From Streptomyces werraensis (GTDB taxonomy: Bacteria; Actinomycetota; Actinomycetes; Streptomycetales; Streptomycetaceae): a stretch of DNA of 64,000 nt. The position numbers and the translations under genes are program-made. The stretch covers positions 56,573-120,572 of the forward strand of contig BNBX01000003.1 of NCBI GenBank assembly GCA_014656175.1, in the 5' to 3' direction. A model generated the notes under the pieces. The model was not told where the DNA came from. It ran no database searches and was given only the letters and a program-made list of their open reading frames with translations. Shown here piece by piece: positions 27,992-36,216 of the stretch; the stretch's first letter is position 1; each line of letters begins with the position of its first letter.

Positions 27992-28965
27992 GACTGCTTC
28001 CTGACGGCCGGCACGGTCAGCCGGATGCGGGTACCGGTTCCTGTCGCGGAGACCTCGTCCGGGCTCCAGATGTCCAGCGTGGCCCCGATCAGCAGCGCCC
28101 GCTCACGCATTCCGCGAAGTCCCGCTCCCTCCCGGGCGGCGCCGATGCCGCGCCCGTCGTCGGCCACCTCCAGCACGACGGCGTCCTCGGCGGCGCGCAG
28201 GGTCACCTCCACCCGGCGGGCCTCGGCGTGCCGGGCCGCGTTGGTGAGGCCCTCCTGAGCCACCCGGTAGATCACCAGCTCCGCCTCCTGGTCCAGGGCG
28301 GGCAGGTCGGGGTCGAAGCGGCGCACCACACGCAGCCCGGTGTGCGTGGAGAACTCCGTCGCCAGCGACGTCACCGCGCTCACCAGACCGAGGTCGTCCA
28401 GCACGCCGGGACGCAGCCTGCGCACCAGCCGCCGCACGTCGTCCAGGCTGCCCCGGGTGATCTCCTGGGCCTGCAGCAGCTCCTCGCGCAGCGGCTCCGA
28501 CGCCTCGTCAGACGCCCGCTTCAGGGCGAGCAGGACGGCCGTCATGCTCTGCCCCACCTCGTCGTGCAACTCCTGGGCGATACGGCGCCGCTCACCCTCC
28601 TGGGCGAGGATCGCGCGGGCGCTGCTCGATGCGCGTTCCCCCTCCAGGCGCTCCAGCATCGCGTTGAAGGCGCTCACCAGCCCGGCCACCTCGCCGCCGC
28701 CGCGCACGGGCAGCCGCTGCCCGGGGCGCAGCAGGTCGACGGTGGTCATCAGCCGGGTCACGCGGTCCAGCGGGGCGAGTCCGATGCGCAGCAGCGCCGC
28801 GTTGGCGACGAGCATCACGACGAGACCGCCGACGAGGATCACCGCCTCGGTCAGCAGCACCGGCACGGACACGGTCACCGGAGCCCACAGCAGCAGCGCC
28901 GTGGCGCTGCCGAGCACCACGGCGTTCAGACCGAAGATCCGCCAGTACAGGGACACGGAGGTCAC
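27988..28965 (-). CDS. Sensor histidine kinase (NarL-type partner)
   Basis: A 325-residue membrane kinase. Two membrane helices (about 10-30 and 36-60) are joined by a very short outer loop. A HAMP domain follows (63-115), then a HisKA_3 dimerisation domain with His134 in AQELHDEVGQ, and an HATPase_c domain with NAARHAEA and DDGRGIG. The lack of an extracellular sensor domain suggests it senses within the membrane or cytoplasm. GTG at 28965 is preceded by GAGGAA. It is the first gene of the operon with the response regulator. Confidence 0.93.
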   Translation of the reverse strand: MTSVSLYWRIFGLNAVVLGSATALLLWAPVTVSVPVLLTEAVILVGGLVVMLVANAALLRIGLAPLDRVTRLMTTVDLLRPGQRLPVRGGGEVAGLVSAFNAMLERLEGERASSSARAILAQEGERRRIAQELHDEVGQSMTAVLLALKRASDEASEPLREELLQAQEITRGSLDDVRRLVRRLRPGVLDDLGLVSAVTSLATEFSTHTGLRVVRRFDPDLPALDQEAELVIYRVAQEGLTNAARHAEARRVEVTLRAAEDAVVLEVADDGRGIGAAREGAGLRGMRERALLIGATLDIWSPDEVSATGTGTRIRLTVPAVRKQS

Positions 28966-29254
28966 GCCTTCCTCTTTCTCGTCTGCCTCTACTGTCGGTC
29001 ACCGCGGCCCGTGATGCGGCAGCGACCCCCTGTCCCGGGCGGACACCGGCCAGCCTGCCCCGCCCGCCCCGGCCCGGTCGATGGGCCCCGCGCCCCATTT
29101 CCCGTCGGCCGGCGGACCCATGCCGCACGGGGTGGGTCCTCGGACCCCGCGGAGATGGGTCCCGCGCCCGATGGGAAGGCGGGCGGCCCCGGGCCATGGT
29201 GGAAGCGTCATCCCGTACGTCTCCCACGTCACCCATGTCTCCCAGGAGGAACAC

Positions 29255-29578
29255 GTGTCGCTCGACCTGCCCCGCACCGACCCCCGCGCCGCGAACCTCG
29301 CCGCGGACGAGGTCCGCCGGCGTCTGGAGCACGCCCGAACGACCAGGCTCGCGCAGCTCAAGGCGCTGGACGAAACGGGGGCCGCCCCGGGCGACCACCT
29401 GATGTCGAACCAGAAGGACGCCATCAAGCGGGTCCTGCGGGAGATCGACGAGGCCTTCGCACGCGTGGAGGACGGCAGCTACGGCACCTGCCTGGGCTGC
29501 TCGAAGCCGGTGCCGCCGGAGCGGCTGGAGATCCTGCCGCACACCCGGTACTGCGTCGGCTGCCAGCGCGCGGCCTGA
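29255..29578 (+). CDS. TraR/DksA family zinc-finger protein
   Basis: A 107-residue protein. A coiled-coil-like helical segment (about 10-70) precedes a four-cysteine zinc finger, CLGCSKPVPPERLEILP then YCVGC. DksA proteins insert the coiled coil into the RNA polymerase secondary channel and adjust stringent-response transcription. GTG at 29255 follows AGGAGG at good spacing. The longer upstream frame is unsupported. It is divergent from the two-component system and followed 43 nt later by a second member. Confidence 0.9.
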   Translation: MSLDLPRTDPRAANLAADEVRRRLEHARTTRLAQLKALDETGAAPGDHLMSNQKDAIKRVLREIDEAFARVEDGSYGTCLGCSKPVPPERLEILPHTRYCVGCQRAA

Positions 29579-29621
29579 CCAACACCCCCGTCCGTCCGCC
29601 CCGCTCTGCCCGAGAGGTGCA

Positions 29622-29990
29622 GTGGTGACCCATCAGACCATCGGCGAGCACGACGAGATCCTCAGCGCCGAGGACCTCGCCGCGCTCCGTGAGAACCTGC
29701 ACGAACAGCTGCTGTTCCGCCGGGAACAGCTGCGGCAGTTCGCCACGGCGAGCCGCGCCGACGACCGCCGCGTCCGCGAGGACGCCGCGCAGGTCGAGGT
29801 CGGCGTCAAGCTCGCCGCGTCGGCCCGCATGGTGCTCGCCGACGTCGAGGAGGCGCTGTCCCGGATGGCCTCCGGTACGTACGGCGTCTGTCACCTCTGC
29901 CGTCGCCCGGTGGAACGCCACCGCCTGCTGATCGTCCCCCAGGCCCGCTACTGCGGGCGCTGCCAGCAGGTGCGCGAGGCCGGCCGGTGA
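29622..29990 (+). CDS. TraR/DksA family zinc-finger protein, second copy
   Basis: A 122-residue paralogue of the preceding gene. Zinc ligands are CHLC and CGRC near residues 90-115. The N-terminal helices contain LRENLHEQLLFRREQLRQF, a DksA-like coiled-coil start. GTG at 29622 or the adjacent GTG at 29625 may be used, with AGAGG upstream. The stop overlaps the MreB-like gene as GTGA. Tandem DksA-like genes beside a two-component system suggest a stress-related transcription module. Confidence 0.9.
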   Translation: MVTHQTIGEHDEILSAEDLAALRENLHEQLLFRREQLRQFATASRADDRRVREDAAQVEVGVKLAASARMVLADVEEALSRMASGTYGVCHLCRRPVERHRLLIVPQARYCGRCQQVREAGR

Positions 29991-30790
29991 CCGTGATCCG
30001 GCACCCCCGGCCGGCTTCCCTGCGGTACCGGCACCGGACGCTGTGCAGGCGCTGCCCAGGTCTCGCCCTTGAACTGGGCAGCGCCCGCACCCGCGCGTTC
30101 GTCGCCGGACGGGGCATGGTCCTGGACGTGCCCACCGTGACGTTCCCCGGCTCGGGCGCCGTCCACCCCGTCCAGCGCGGCACCATCGTCGACGCCCCAG
30201 GCACCGCCCGCATGCTGGAGCGGCTGCTCGGCCACCGTCTGCCGAGGATCGGCCGCCCGCTGGTCGTCGTCACCTCCCCGGTGCTCGGCGGTCCCGCGTT
30301 CCGCGCCGCGGCCCGTACGGCCGTGGAGGTGCTCCGTCCGCGCGCCGTCCTGACGGTCCCCGGCGCGCGGGCGGTCGCGCTGGCCGCCGGCGCCGACCAC
30401 GTCCGGCCGCTGCTGGTGGTCGACATCGGCGCGCACCTCACCGAGGTGGTGCTCCTCGCCGACGGAGCGGTCACCGACGCCCGGCGCACCGCCCTGGGCA
30501 CCGCCGACCTGTCCGACGGCACACCGCCCGAGCTGATCACCGAGGCGGTGATCGGCATGGTGACGGAGATGCTGCGGCAGGACCGCACCTCCCTCACCCG
30601 CACGGCGCTGCGCCGCGGCGTGCTGCTGGCCGGCGGGGGAGCGCTGCGTCCCGACATCACCGGCGGACTGCCGGGCGGACTCAACTGCGCGGTGCGGCCC
30701 GTGCCGTCCCCGCACACCGCCGCCGTCCGCGGCGCGGCGGGACTGCTGATCGCCGCACACCGGCACCCGTCCGCCGACGGCGTGCTCTGA
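29987..30790 (+). CDS. Short MreB-like actin-fold protein
   Basis: A 267-residue protein, well short of the 340-350 residues of MreB. The phosphate-binding region LALELGSARTRAFVAGRGMVLDVPTV and the second nucleotide motif LLVVDIGAHLTEVVLLADG are clear. The adenine-region LLAGGGALRPDI follows. The central part corresponding to actin subdomains IB and IIB is reduced. S. coelicolor has a third, shortened MreB homologue (SCO6166) with this same feature, and the gene order around it looks the same. It may be unable to form normal filaments. It is translationally coupled to the second DksA-like gene. Confidence 0.85.
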   Translation: MTVIRHPRPASLRYRHRTLCRRCPGLALELGSARTRAFVAGRGMVLDVPTVTFPGSGAVHPVQRGTIVDAPGTARMLERLLGHRLPRIGRPLVVVTSPVLGGPAFRAAARTAVEVLRPRAVLTVPGARAVALAAGADHVRPLLVVDIGAHLTEVVLLADGAVTDARRTALGTADLSDGTPPELITEAVIGMVTEMLRQDRTSLTRTALRRGVLLAGGGALRPDITGGLPGGLNCAVRPVPSPHTAAVRGAAGLLIAAHRHPSADGVL

Positions 30791-30903
30791 GCGACCTGTC
30801 ACCGGCCGGCCTCTGTCCGGCCGCCCGACCTGTTCCTGGCCGGCCGGCCTGTGTCCCGGCCGGCCCACCTCCGCCTGCGACCGCTACCGGAAGGAGACGT
30901 GAC
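30791..30903. repeat. Tandem GC-rich repeats between genes
   Basis: GGCCGGCCT-G/C-TGTCC-type units recur at about 30801, 30840 and 30858 in this 113-bp gap. They can form several alternative hairpins. They lie between the MreB-like gene and the next gene, whose ribosome site AAGGAGA is at the end of the gap. Confidence 0.4.
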
Positions 30904-31527
30904 GTGGCGGGCACCGTACCCGCGCCGCAGCCGCCCCCCGGACCGCCGCCGCGCCCCCTGTTCTGGCCCTGGCGTCCCAACCCGCTGCGCCGCCGCACCG
31001 ACACCGCGCGGGCCTGGCTGGGGCTCGGCGTGCTGCTCGCGGTCCTGGCCGTGGCGCCCTTGGCCGGCGCCCTGGTGGGCGACGCCGCCCACCGCCACTA
31101 CCAGGACGTCGCACGTCACCAGCAGCAGACGCGCCACCTCACCGACGCGACCCTCCTCCACGACGCGCCCCGTCACCCGGAGCCGGGCTCGGACGAGGAG
31201 AAGAAGACGCGCTACCCGGTCGAGGTCCGGGTCGTCACCCGCGAGGGACGGACCCGCACCACCCGCGCGGAGGTCCCGCCCGGCCTGACCGCCGACAGCG
31301 TCGTCGGCGTCTGGATCGACTCCGACGGCGAGGCGACCGACGCGCCCCTGACCGGCAAGGAGGTCCGCAGCCGCGCCGCGGGCTGGGCACTCCTCGCCGC
31401 GATCGGCGTCGCTCTCGCGGGGGCCGCCGTGCACGCCGTCACGGGTTTCGTGCTGCACCGCCGCAACCTCGCCCGCTGGGCCGCCGCTTGGGCGGAGACG
31501 GCTCCGCGCTGGACGACTCCGACGTGA
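30904..31527 (+). CDS. Rv1733c family membrane protein
   Basis: A 207-residue protein with two membrane helices (about 40-62 and 158-180) flanking a 95-residue outer domain, and a Pro-rich cytoplasmic N-terminus. The layout and motifs WRPNPLRRRTD at the start and HRRNLARWAAAW at the end match the Rv1733c family. In mycobacteria that family belongs to the hypoxia/dormancy regulon. Its biochemical role is unknown. GTG at 30904 is preceded by AAGGAGA. It may be co-transcribed with the upstream DksA/MreB-like genes. Confidence 0.85.
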   Translation: MAGTVPAPQPPPGPPPRPLFWPWRPNPLRRRTDTARAWLGLGVLLAVLAVAPLAGALVGDAAHRHYQDVARHQQQTRHLTDATLLHDAPRHPEPGSDEEKKTRYPVEVRVVTREGRTRTTRAEVPPGLTADSVVGVWIDSDGEATDAPLTGKEVRSRAAGWALLAAIGVALAGAAVHAVTGFVLHRRNLARWAAAWAETAPRWTTPT

Positions 31528-31764
31528 TACGAAACATTCGTATGTGTTTGATCGATCTTCGATGAGACGGCAAGCGACCTGTCATTGCATCGCAGCTCAA
31601 CAATCTTGATACGTGTGCTGAGCTGCTGGAACAGTGAAGTCTCGCAATCTTCGATCACGCGAACTTTTCGAAACTATCACCGAAACTGTTGACGCTTGAC
31701 GCGCTCAGACCAACACTGTCACGGCATCGACCTCCCCGACGAGCCGTAACAGGAGGCGTCACCC
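31527..31764 (+). promoter_or_regulatory. Xylanase promoter region with BxlR-type operators
   Basis: This 238-bp gap is AT-rich and full of inverted repeats. ATACGAA-ACA-TTCGTAT (31527-31543) is a perfect 7-bp repeat. ATCGA-TCT-TCGAT lies at 31551-31563. CGAA-CTT-TTCG lies at 31660-31670 and runs into TTCGAA. The likely promoter is TTGACG (31689-31694), 17 bp, AACACT (31712-31717). The CGAA-N-TTCG pattern is the site known for the xylobiose repressor BxlR of S. thermoviolaceus and recurs at 36195 in front of the bxl operon. Confidence 0.65.
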
Positions 31765-32778
31765 ATGCTTGTGTCCGCACCCCCCGGCGGCCGCAGACGC
31801 GGCCGGCTGATCATGAGCGTGAAGAGCGTCTGGACGATCGCTCTCGCCGCGCTCACCGCCCTGCTCCTCACCACCGGCACCGCGACCGCCGCCCCCGTCA
31901 TCTCCACCAACCAGACCGGCACCAACAACGGCTGGTGGTACTCCTTCTGGACCGACTCCCAGGGCACGGTCTCCATGGACCTGGGCTCCGGCGGCAGTTA
32001 CAGCACCCAGTGGCGGAACACCGGCAACTTCGTGGCCGGCAAGGGCTGGAGCACAGGCGGCCGCAAGACCGTCAACTACTCCGGCAGCTTCAACCCGTCC
32101 GGCAACGCGTACCTCACGCTGTACGGCTGGACCACCAGCCCGCTGATCGAGTACTACATCGTCGACAACTGGGGCACGTACCGGCCCACGGGTGAGTACA
32201 AAGGCACGGTCACCACCGACGGCGGCACGTACGACATCTACAAGACCACCCGGTACAACGCCCCCTCCATCGAAGGCACCCGCACCTTCGACCAGTACTG
32301 GAGCGTCCGGCAGCAGAAGCGCACCGGCGGCACCATCACCAGCGGCAACCACTTCGACGCCTGGGCCGGCAAGGGCATGAACCTGGGCAACCACAACTAC
32401 ATGATCATGGCCACCGAGGGCTACCAGAGCAGCGGCAGCTCCAACATCACCGTGAGCGAGGGTTCCGGCGGTGGTGGCGGTGGCGGCGGTGGCGGCGGTG
32501 GTGGAGGCGGTGGCGGCTGCACCGCGACCCTGTCGGCCGGCCAGCAGTGGGGCGACCGCTACAACCTCAACGTCTCCGTGAGCGGCTCGAGCAACTGGAC
32601 CGTGACCATGCGGGTCCCGTCCCCCGCCAAGGTCTCCGCCACCTGGAACGTGAGCGCTTCCTACCCCGACGGGCAGACCCTCGTCGCGCGGCCCAACGGC
32701 AACGGCAACAACTGGGGCGCGACGATCCAGACCAACGGCAACTGGAACTGGCCGTCGGTGTCCTGCAGCGCAGGCTGA
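31765..32778 (+). CDS. xlnB: Secreted endo-1,4-beta-xylanase, GH11 with CBM2-type module
   Basis: A 337-residue extracellular enzyme that cuts the xylan backbone. It has an N-terminal signal (about 1-42) with a basic start and AxA cleavage region. The GH11 domain covers 44-230, with the catalytic glutamates Glu129 in [11 protein letters not shown] and Glu218 in MATEGYQ. A linker of 17 consecutive glycines (235-251) joins a family-2 binding module (252-337) with the usual Cys pair and Trp residues. AGGAGG precedes the ATG. The order xylanase then acetylxylan esterase is as in S. lividans xlnB-axeA. BxlR-type operators lie upstream. Confidence 0.95.
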   Translation: MLVSAPPGGRRRGRLIMSVKSVWTIALAALTALLLTTGTATAAPVISTNQTGTNNGWWYSFWTDSQGTVSMDLGSGGSYSTQWRNTGNFVAGKGWSTGGRKTVNYSGSFNPSGNAYLTLYGWTTSPLIEYYIVDNWGTYRPTGEYKGTVTTDGGTYDIYKTTRYNAPSIEGTRTFDQYWSVRQQKRTGGTITSGNHFDAWAGKGMNLGNHNYMIMATEGYQSSGSSNITVSEGSGGGGGGGGGGGGGGGGGCTATLSAGQQWGDRYNLNVSVSGSSNWTVTMRVPSPAKVSATWNVSASYPDGQTLVARPNGNGNNWGATIQTNGNWNWPSVSCSAG

Positions 32779-32806
32779 CACCCCCGTACGAGGAGGACCC
32801 CCACAC

Positions 32807-33808
32807 ATGAGCACCGGAAAGCGCCGCACCGGTACCCGGTACCTGGTCCCGGGTGTGGCCGCCGCCGCACTGACCGTGGCCGCGACCCTGACCACGGGCG
32901 TCGGCGCCGCCCCCGCCGAGGCGGCCGCCTGCAACGGCTACGTCGCCCTCACCTTCGACGACGGCCCGTCGACCGGCAGCACCATGAACCTGCTCAACGC
33001 GCTGAAGCAGAACGGCCTGCGGGCCACCATGTTCAACACGGGCCAGAACGCCGCCGCCAACCCCTCGCTGGTCAAGGCCCAGGTGGACGCGGGGATGTGG
33101 GTCGCCAACCACAGCTACACCCACCCGCACATGACCCAGCTGAGCCAGGCCCAGATGGAGTCGGAGATCTCCCGCACCCAGCAGGCGATCGCGAGCGCCG
33201 GGGGCGGCACACCCAAGCTGTTCCGCCCGCCCTACGGCGAGACCAACTCCACCCTGCGCTCGGTGGAGGCCAAGTACGGTCTGACCGAGGTCATCTGGGA
33301 CGTCGACTCGCAGGACTGGAACAACGCGAGCACCGACGCCATCGTGCAGGCCGCCTCCCGGCTGAACGCCGGACAGGTCATGCTGATGCACGACTGGCCG
33401 GCGAACACCATCGCCGCCGTCCCGCGCATCGCGCAGAACCTCGCCTCGCGCGGGCTGTGCGCCGGCATGATCTCCCCGCAGACCGGCCGCGCGGTGGCCC
33501 CCGACGGCTCCGGCGGCGGGGGCGGCGGAGGCGGCGGCAACGGTTCCTGCACCGCCACCCTGTCCGCGGGCAGCAGCTGGGGCGACCGGTACAACCTCAA
33601 CGTCGCGGTGAACGGCTCCGACAACTGGACCGTGACGATGAACGTGCCGTCCCCGGCGAAGGTGCTGAGCACCTGGAACGTCAGCGCCTCCTACCCCAAC
33701 AGCCAGACGCTCGTCGCCAGGCCGAACGGGAGCGGGAACAACTGGGGGGTGACGATCCAGACCAACGGCAACCGGAACTGGCCGACGGTCTCCTGCAGCA
33801 CGAGCTGA
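32807..33808 (+). CDS. axeA: Acetylxylan esterase, CE4 polysaccharide deacetylase with CBM2-type module
   Basis: A 333-residue secreted enzyme that removes acetyl groups from xylan. It has a signal peptide (about 1-41). The NodB domain (about 44-230) shows TFDDGPS with Asp51 (catalytic base) and Asp52 (metal), HSYTH with metal ligands His102 and His106, RPPYGE, and the final LMHDW. A glycine-rich linker (about 233-245) leads to a binding module nearly identical in sequence to that of the preceding xylanase, indicating module duplication. It starts 29 nt after xlnB and should be in the same mRNA. A strong terminator follows. Confidence 0.95.
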   Translation: MSTGKRRTGTRYLVPGVAAAALTVAATLTTGVGAAPAEAAACNGYVALTFDDGPSTGSTMNLLNALKQNGLRATMFNTGQNAAANPSLVKAQVDAGMWVANHSYTHPHMTQLSQAQMESEISRTQQAIASAGGGTPKLFRPPYGETNSTLRSVEAKYGLTEVIWDVDSQDWNNASTDAIVQAASRLNAGQVMLMHDWPANTIAAVPRIAQNLASRGLCAGMISPQTGRAVAPDGSGGGGGGGGGNGSCTATLSAGSSWGDRYNLNVAVNGSDNWTVTMNVPSPAKVLSTWNVSASYPNSQTLVARPNGSGNNWGVTIQTNGNRNWPTVSCSTS

Positions 33809-33816
33809 GCACCTCG

Positions 33817-33851
33817 GGCGAGCCGCGCCGGCCTTCCCGGCGCGGCTCGCC
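33817..33851. terminator. Bidirectional terminator after axeA
   Basis: A perfect 15-bp stem (33817-33831 with 33837-33851) with a 5-nt loop lies between axeA and the converging hydrolase gene. Confidence 0.88.
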
Positions 33852-33855
33852 GCCT

Positions 33856-34500
33856 TCACGTCAGATGCTCGCCGAACCACCCGGCGGCCAGCTCCGCGAC
33901 CCGCTCCAGCGCGCCCGGCTCGCCGAACAGGTGCGTGGCGCCGGGCACCACGTCCAGCCGGTGCGGCGCGGACAGCCGCCGCGCGGCCTCATGGTTGAGG
34001 TCCAGCACCTGTGTGTCCGCACCGCCCACCACCAGCAGCACCGGGCACGCCACCAAGGGCAGCGCGTCACCCGCCAGGTCGGGGCGTCCGCCCCGCGAGA
34101 CGACCGCCGACACCCGCCGCGGCCGCTCCGTCGCCGCGACCAGGGCCGCCGCCGCTCCCGTACTGGCCCCGAACAGGCCCACCGACAGGTCCACCGCGTC
34201 CGTCCGGTCCTCCAGCCAGTCCACGGCGTGCGCCAGGCGGCCCGCCAGCAGACCGATGTCGAAGCGGTGCCGGCCCGTCGCCGCGTCCTCGTCCTCCTCC
34301 GCCGCGGTCAGCAGGTCCAGCAGCAGCGTGCCGAACCCCGCCCTGCGCAGCACTCCGGCGACGGCCCGGTTGCGCGGGCTGAGCCGCGAACTGCCGCTGC
34401 CGTGCGCGAACAGCACCACACCGCGCGCCCCCACGGGGATCTCCAGATCACCGCGCAGGGCCGCGGCTCCCGACGGAACCGTCACCGACGCGCTCACCAT
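33856..34500 (-). CDS. Alpha/beta hydrolase, dienelactone hydrolase-like
   Basis: A 214-residue hydrolase. VVLFAHGSGSSRLSPRNR is the oxyanion-hole region; the nucleophile elbow is GLFGASTGAAAAL, with the acid in GGADTQVLD and the His in ATHLF. Related proteins are often fused or adjacent to phosphoribosyltransferases and are of unknown substrate. A possible sigma-B-like promoter (GTCT, 15 bp, GGGTAC on this strand) lies 40-65 bp upstream, which would make it a stress gene. It converges on axeA and is not part of the xylan system. Confidence 0.85.
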   Translation of the reverse strand: MVSASVTVPSGAAALRGDLEIPVGARGVVLFAHGSGSSRLSPRNRAVAGVLRRAGFGTLLLDLLTAAEEDEDAATGRHRFDIGLLAGRLAHAVDWLEDRTDAVDLSVGLFGASTGAAAALVAATERPRRVSAVVSRGGRPDLAGDALPLVACPVLLVVGGADTQVLDLNHEAARRLSAPHRLDVVPGATHLFGEPGALERVAELAAGWFGEHLT

Positions 34501-34541
34501 GCCCGGCCACCTCCTCCGGCCACTGAGGTCCGGCCCACCGG

Positions 34542-34566
34542 GTACCCGTGCGGGACGGGTCGAGAC
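34542..34566 (-). promoter_or_regulatory. Possible stress sigma-B-type promoter
   Basis: Read on the minus strand, GTCT (34566-34563) is followed after 15 bp by GGGTAC (34547-34542). This fits the GNNT-N14-16-GGGTA(C/T) pattern of the S. coelicolor SigB group. It would drive the hydrolase gene starting at 34500. The pattern is short and could occur by chance. Confidence 0.35.
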
Positions 34567-34633
34567 GACAGCGGTTTGCCGGCCGCCACGGGGTTACCCG
34601 GTCCGGGACACGAGGTGAAGGAGGTGCGTGGAC

Positions 34634-34999
34634 GTGCCCGACAGCCGTACCGGCTCCTCGCCCCACGAGCCTCGCGCCGGCTCCGGCGGCCGCGAGCCGG
34701 TCCCCCGTGCCCGCTCGGGGATGGTCGGCCGCAGGTACCCGCGGACCGGCACCGAGCCGGTCACCGCGCGCAGCCCGCTCGGGCTGCGGCTGCTGCTGGC
34801 CTCCGTCTTCCTGCCCCTCTTCGTCGCGGGCACCGTGCTGTTCGCCGTGTGGGCGGCGGGTTCCGACGAGGGGGACAGCCCCGGCAGCGGTCCGCTGACG
34901 CTCCTCGCCGTGGTCTGCGGTGTGCTCGCCCTGACGGCCGCGCTGGACCTGGCTGTCGTGGTGCGCCGCCTGCGCCGGGAGCGCGGCTCCGCGCAGTGA
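34634..34999 (+). CDS. DUF6343 family small membrane protein
   Basis: A protein of about 121 residues. The conserved block RTGTEPVTARSPLGLRLLLA (about residues 40-59) followed by a hydrophobic helix is characteristic of DUF6343 proteins of streptomycetes. A second helix lies at about 85-110. The function is unknown. GTG at 34634 is favoured because AAGGAGG lies 9 nt before it; GTG at 34628 is only 3 nt from it. Confidence 0.75.
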   Translation: MPDSRTGSSPHEPRAGSGGREPVPRARSGMVGRRYPRTGTEPVTARSPLGLRLLLASVFLPLFVAGTVLFAVWAAGSDEGDSPGSGPLTLLAVVCGVLALTAALDLAVVVRRLRRERGSAQ

Positions 35000-35058
35000 C
35001 TCGCGATTCGCCCACCGGACCCTGCCTGTCGTGCCGAGGCCCGGCGCGGTGAAGGGCG

Positions 35059-36078
35059 TCAGGGCTCCAGCGGAGCCGTACTCTGCCGCACCACCAGATG
35101 TGTGGCCAACTCGATCCGCTGGGCCGAGGCACCCGGGTCGTCCGGGCGCAGCAGCATGCGGGAGGCCTCCTCGGCCATGTGCCGCAGCGGCTGGTGGACG
35201 GTGGTGAGCGGAGGGCTGGACCACTGCGCCAGCGGTACGTCGTCGTAACCGACCACCGACAGGTCCTCCGGCACCCGGAGCCCTTTGACACGGGCCGCCT
35301 CCAGCACGCCCAACGCCTGCAGGTCGCTGCCGGCGAAGATCGCCGTGGGCCGGTCGGGGCCCTCCAGCAGCTCCATGGCCTGCTCGAAACCGCCCTGGAC
35401 GTGGAAGTCGCCGAAGCGGGTCAGCCGCGGGTCCGCCTCCAGGCCCGCCATCGCCATGGCCGAGCGGTAGCCGTCGAGGCGCGCCAGCGAGCACAGCATG
35501 TCGCCCGGGCCGGTGATGATGGCGATGCGCCGGTGGCCGCGCTCGGTGAGGTGGCGGGTGGCGGCGAGGCCGCCGGCCCAGTTGGCGGAGCCGACCGAGG
35601 GCACGTCCGGGTCGGGGTCGCCCGCCGGGTCGATGACGACGAACGGGATGGCGGCCGCCCGCAGTTGGCGCTTGATGTCCTGCGGCAGGCTGGAGAAGAC
35701 CAGCACCACGCCCAGCGGCCGGCGCTGCAGCACGCCCGGCAGCCAGTCCGGGTCGGGGGTGTGCCGGGTGCCGCTCTCGGTGAGCACGACCGTCGCGCGA
35801 TTTTCCTTTGCGACGTTCTCCACGCCCCGTATCAGCTCCATCGCCCACACGCTCTCCAGCTCGTGGAACACGATCTCGATGAGCGGATAGCGGGTGGCGG
35901 GCTGCACCCGTCGCCGGTAGCCGTGCAGGTCGAGCAGCCTCTCCACCTTCGCACGCGTCGCGCGTGAGACATCCGAACGGCCGTTGAGCACCTTCGAAAC
36001 TGTCGGCATCGAAACCCCGGCCTCTTTCGCTACCGCAGCCAGGGTGACACGCCCGCTCGCCTCGTCGTCTTCACGCAT
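35059..36078 (-). CDS. bxlR: LacI family repressor of xylo-oligosaccharide operon
   Basis: A 339-residue LacI-type regulator. The helix-turn-helix and hinge are in VTLAAVAKEAGVSMPTVSKVLNG (about 11-33, shown by its features). The ligand domain covers 60-330. It is divergent from an ABC transporter-GH3 operon whose order matches bxlREFGA of Streptomyces, in which BxlR is released by xylobiose. ATG at 36078 is chosen; TATCCT ends 7 nt before it, so the mRNA is probably leaderless. Operators of CGAA-N3-TTCG type lie in the intergenic region and upstream of the xylanase. Confidence 0.88.
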   Translation of the reverse strand: MREDDEASGRVTLAAVAKEAGVSMPTVSKVLNGRSDVSRATRAKVERLLDLHGYRRRVQPATRYPLIEIVFHELESVWAMELIRGVENVAKENRATVVLTESGTRHTPDPDWLPGVLQRRPLGVVLVFSSLPQDIKRQLRAAAIPFVVIDPAGDPDPDVPSVGSANWAGGLAATRHLTERGHRRIAIITGPGDMLCSLARLDGYRSAMAMAGLEADPRLTRFGDFHVQGGFEQAMELLEGPDRPTAIFAGSDLQALGVLEAARVKGLRVPEDLSVVGYDDVPLAQWSSPPLTTVHQPLRHMAEEASRMLLRPDDPGASAQRIELATHLVVRQSTAPLEP

Positions 36079-36136
36079 ACCCGCAGGATAGAGCACCGCG
36101 TGTCGATAACGTTTCGGGCGAGTTGCGACTCGACCG

Positions 36137-36165
36137 TTGACCCCAACTCCCGTCTGACCTACTGT
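36137..36165 (+). promoter_or_regulatory. Promoter of the bxlEFGA operon
   Basis: TTGACC (36137-36142) and TACTGT (36160-36165) are 17 bp apart, a good vegetative promoter. Transcription should start near 36172, so the operator cluster just downstream would block it when occupied. Confidence 0.7.
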
Positions 36166-36179
36166 CCCTCGGCATGGAC

Positions 36180-36209
36180 TTTCGGCGATGATGCCGAAAC
36201 TTTCGAAAG
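36180..36209. promoter_or_regulatory. BxlR-type operator cluster
   Basis: Three overlapping symmetric sites are present: TTTCGGC-GATGAT-GCCGAAA (36180-36199), CGAA-ACT-TTCG (36195-36205) and CTTTCGAAAG (36200-36209). They match the CGAA-N-TTCG site of BxlR and resemble those before the xylanase gene. Confidence 0.75.
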
Positions 36210-36216
36210 GCGAACG

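Noticed and set aside
32462..32518. Glycine-codon run as a separate microsatellite element
   Set aside because: It is in frame and serves as the linker between two well-defined domains.
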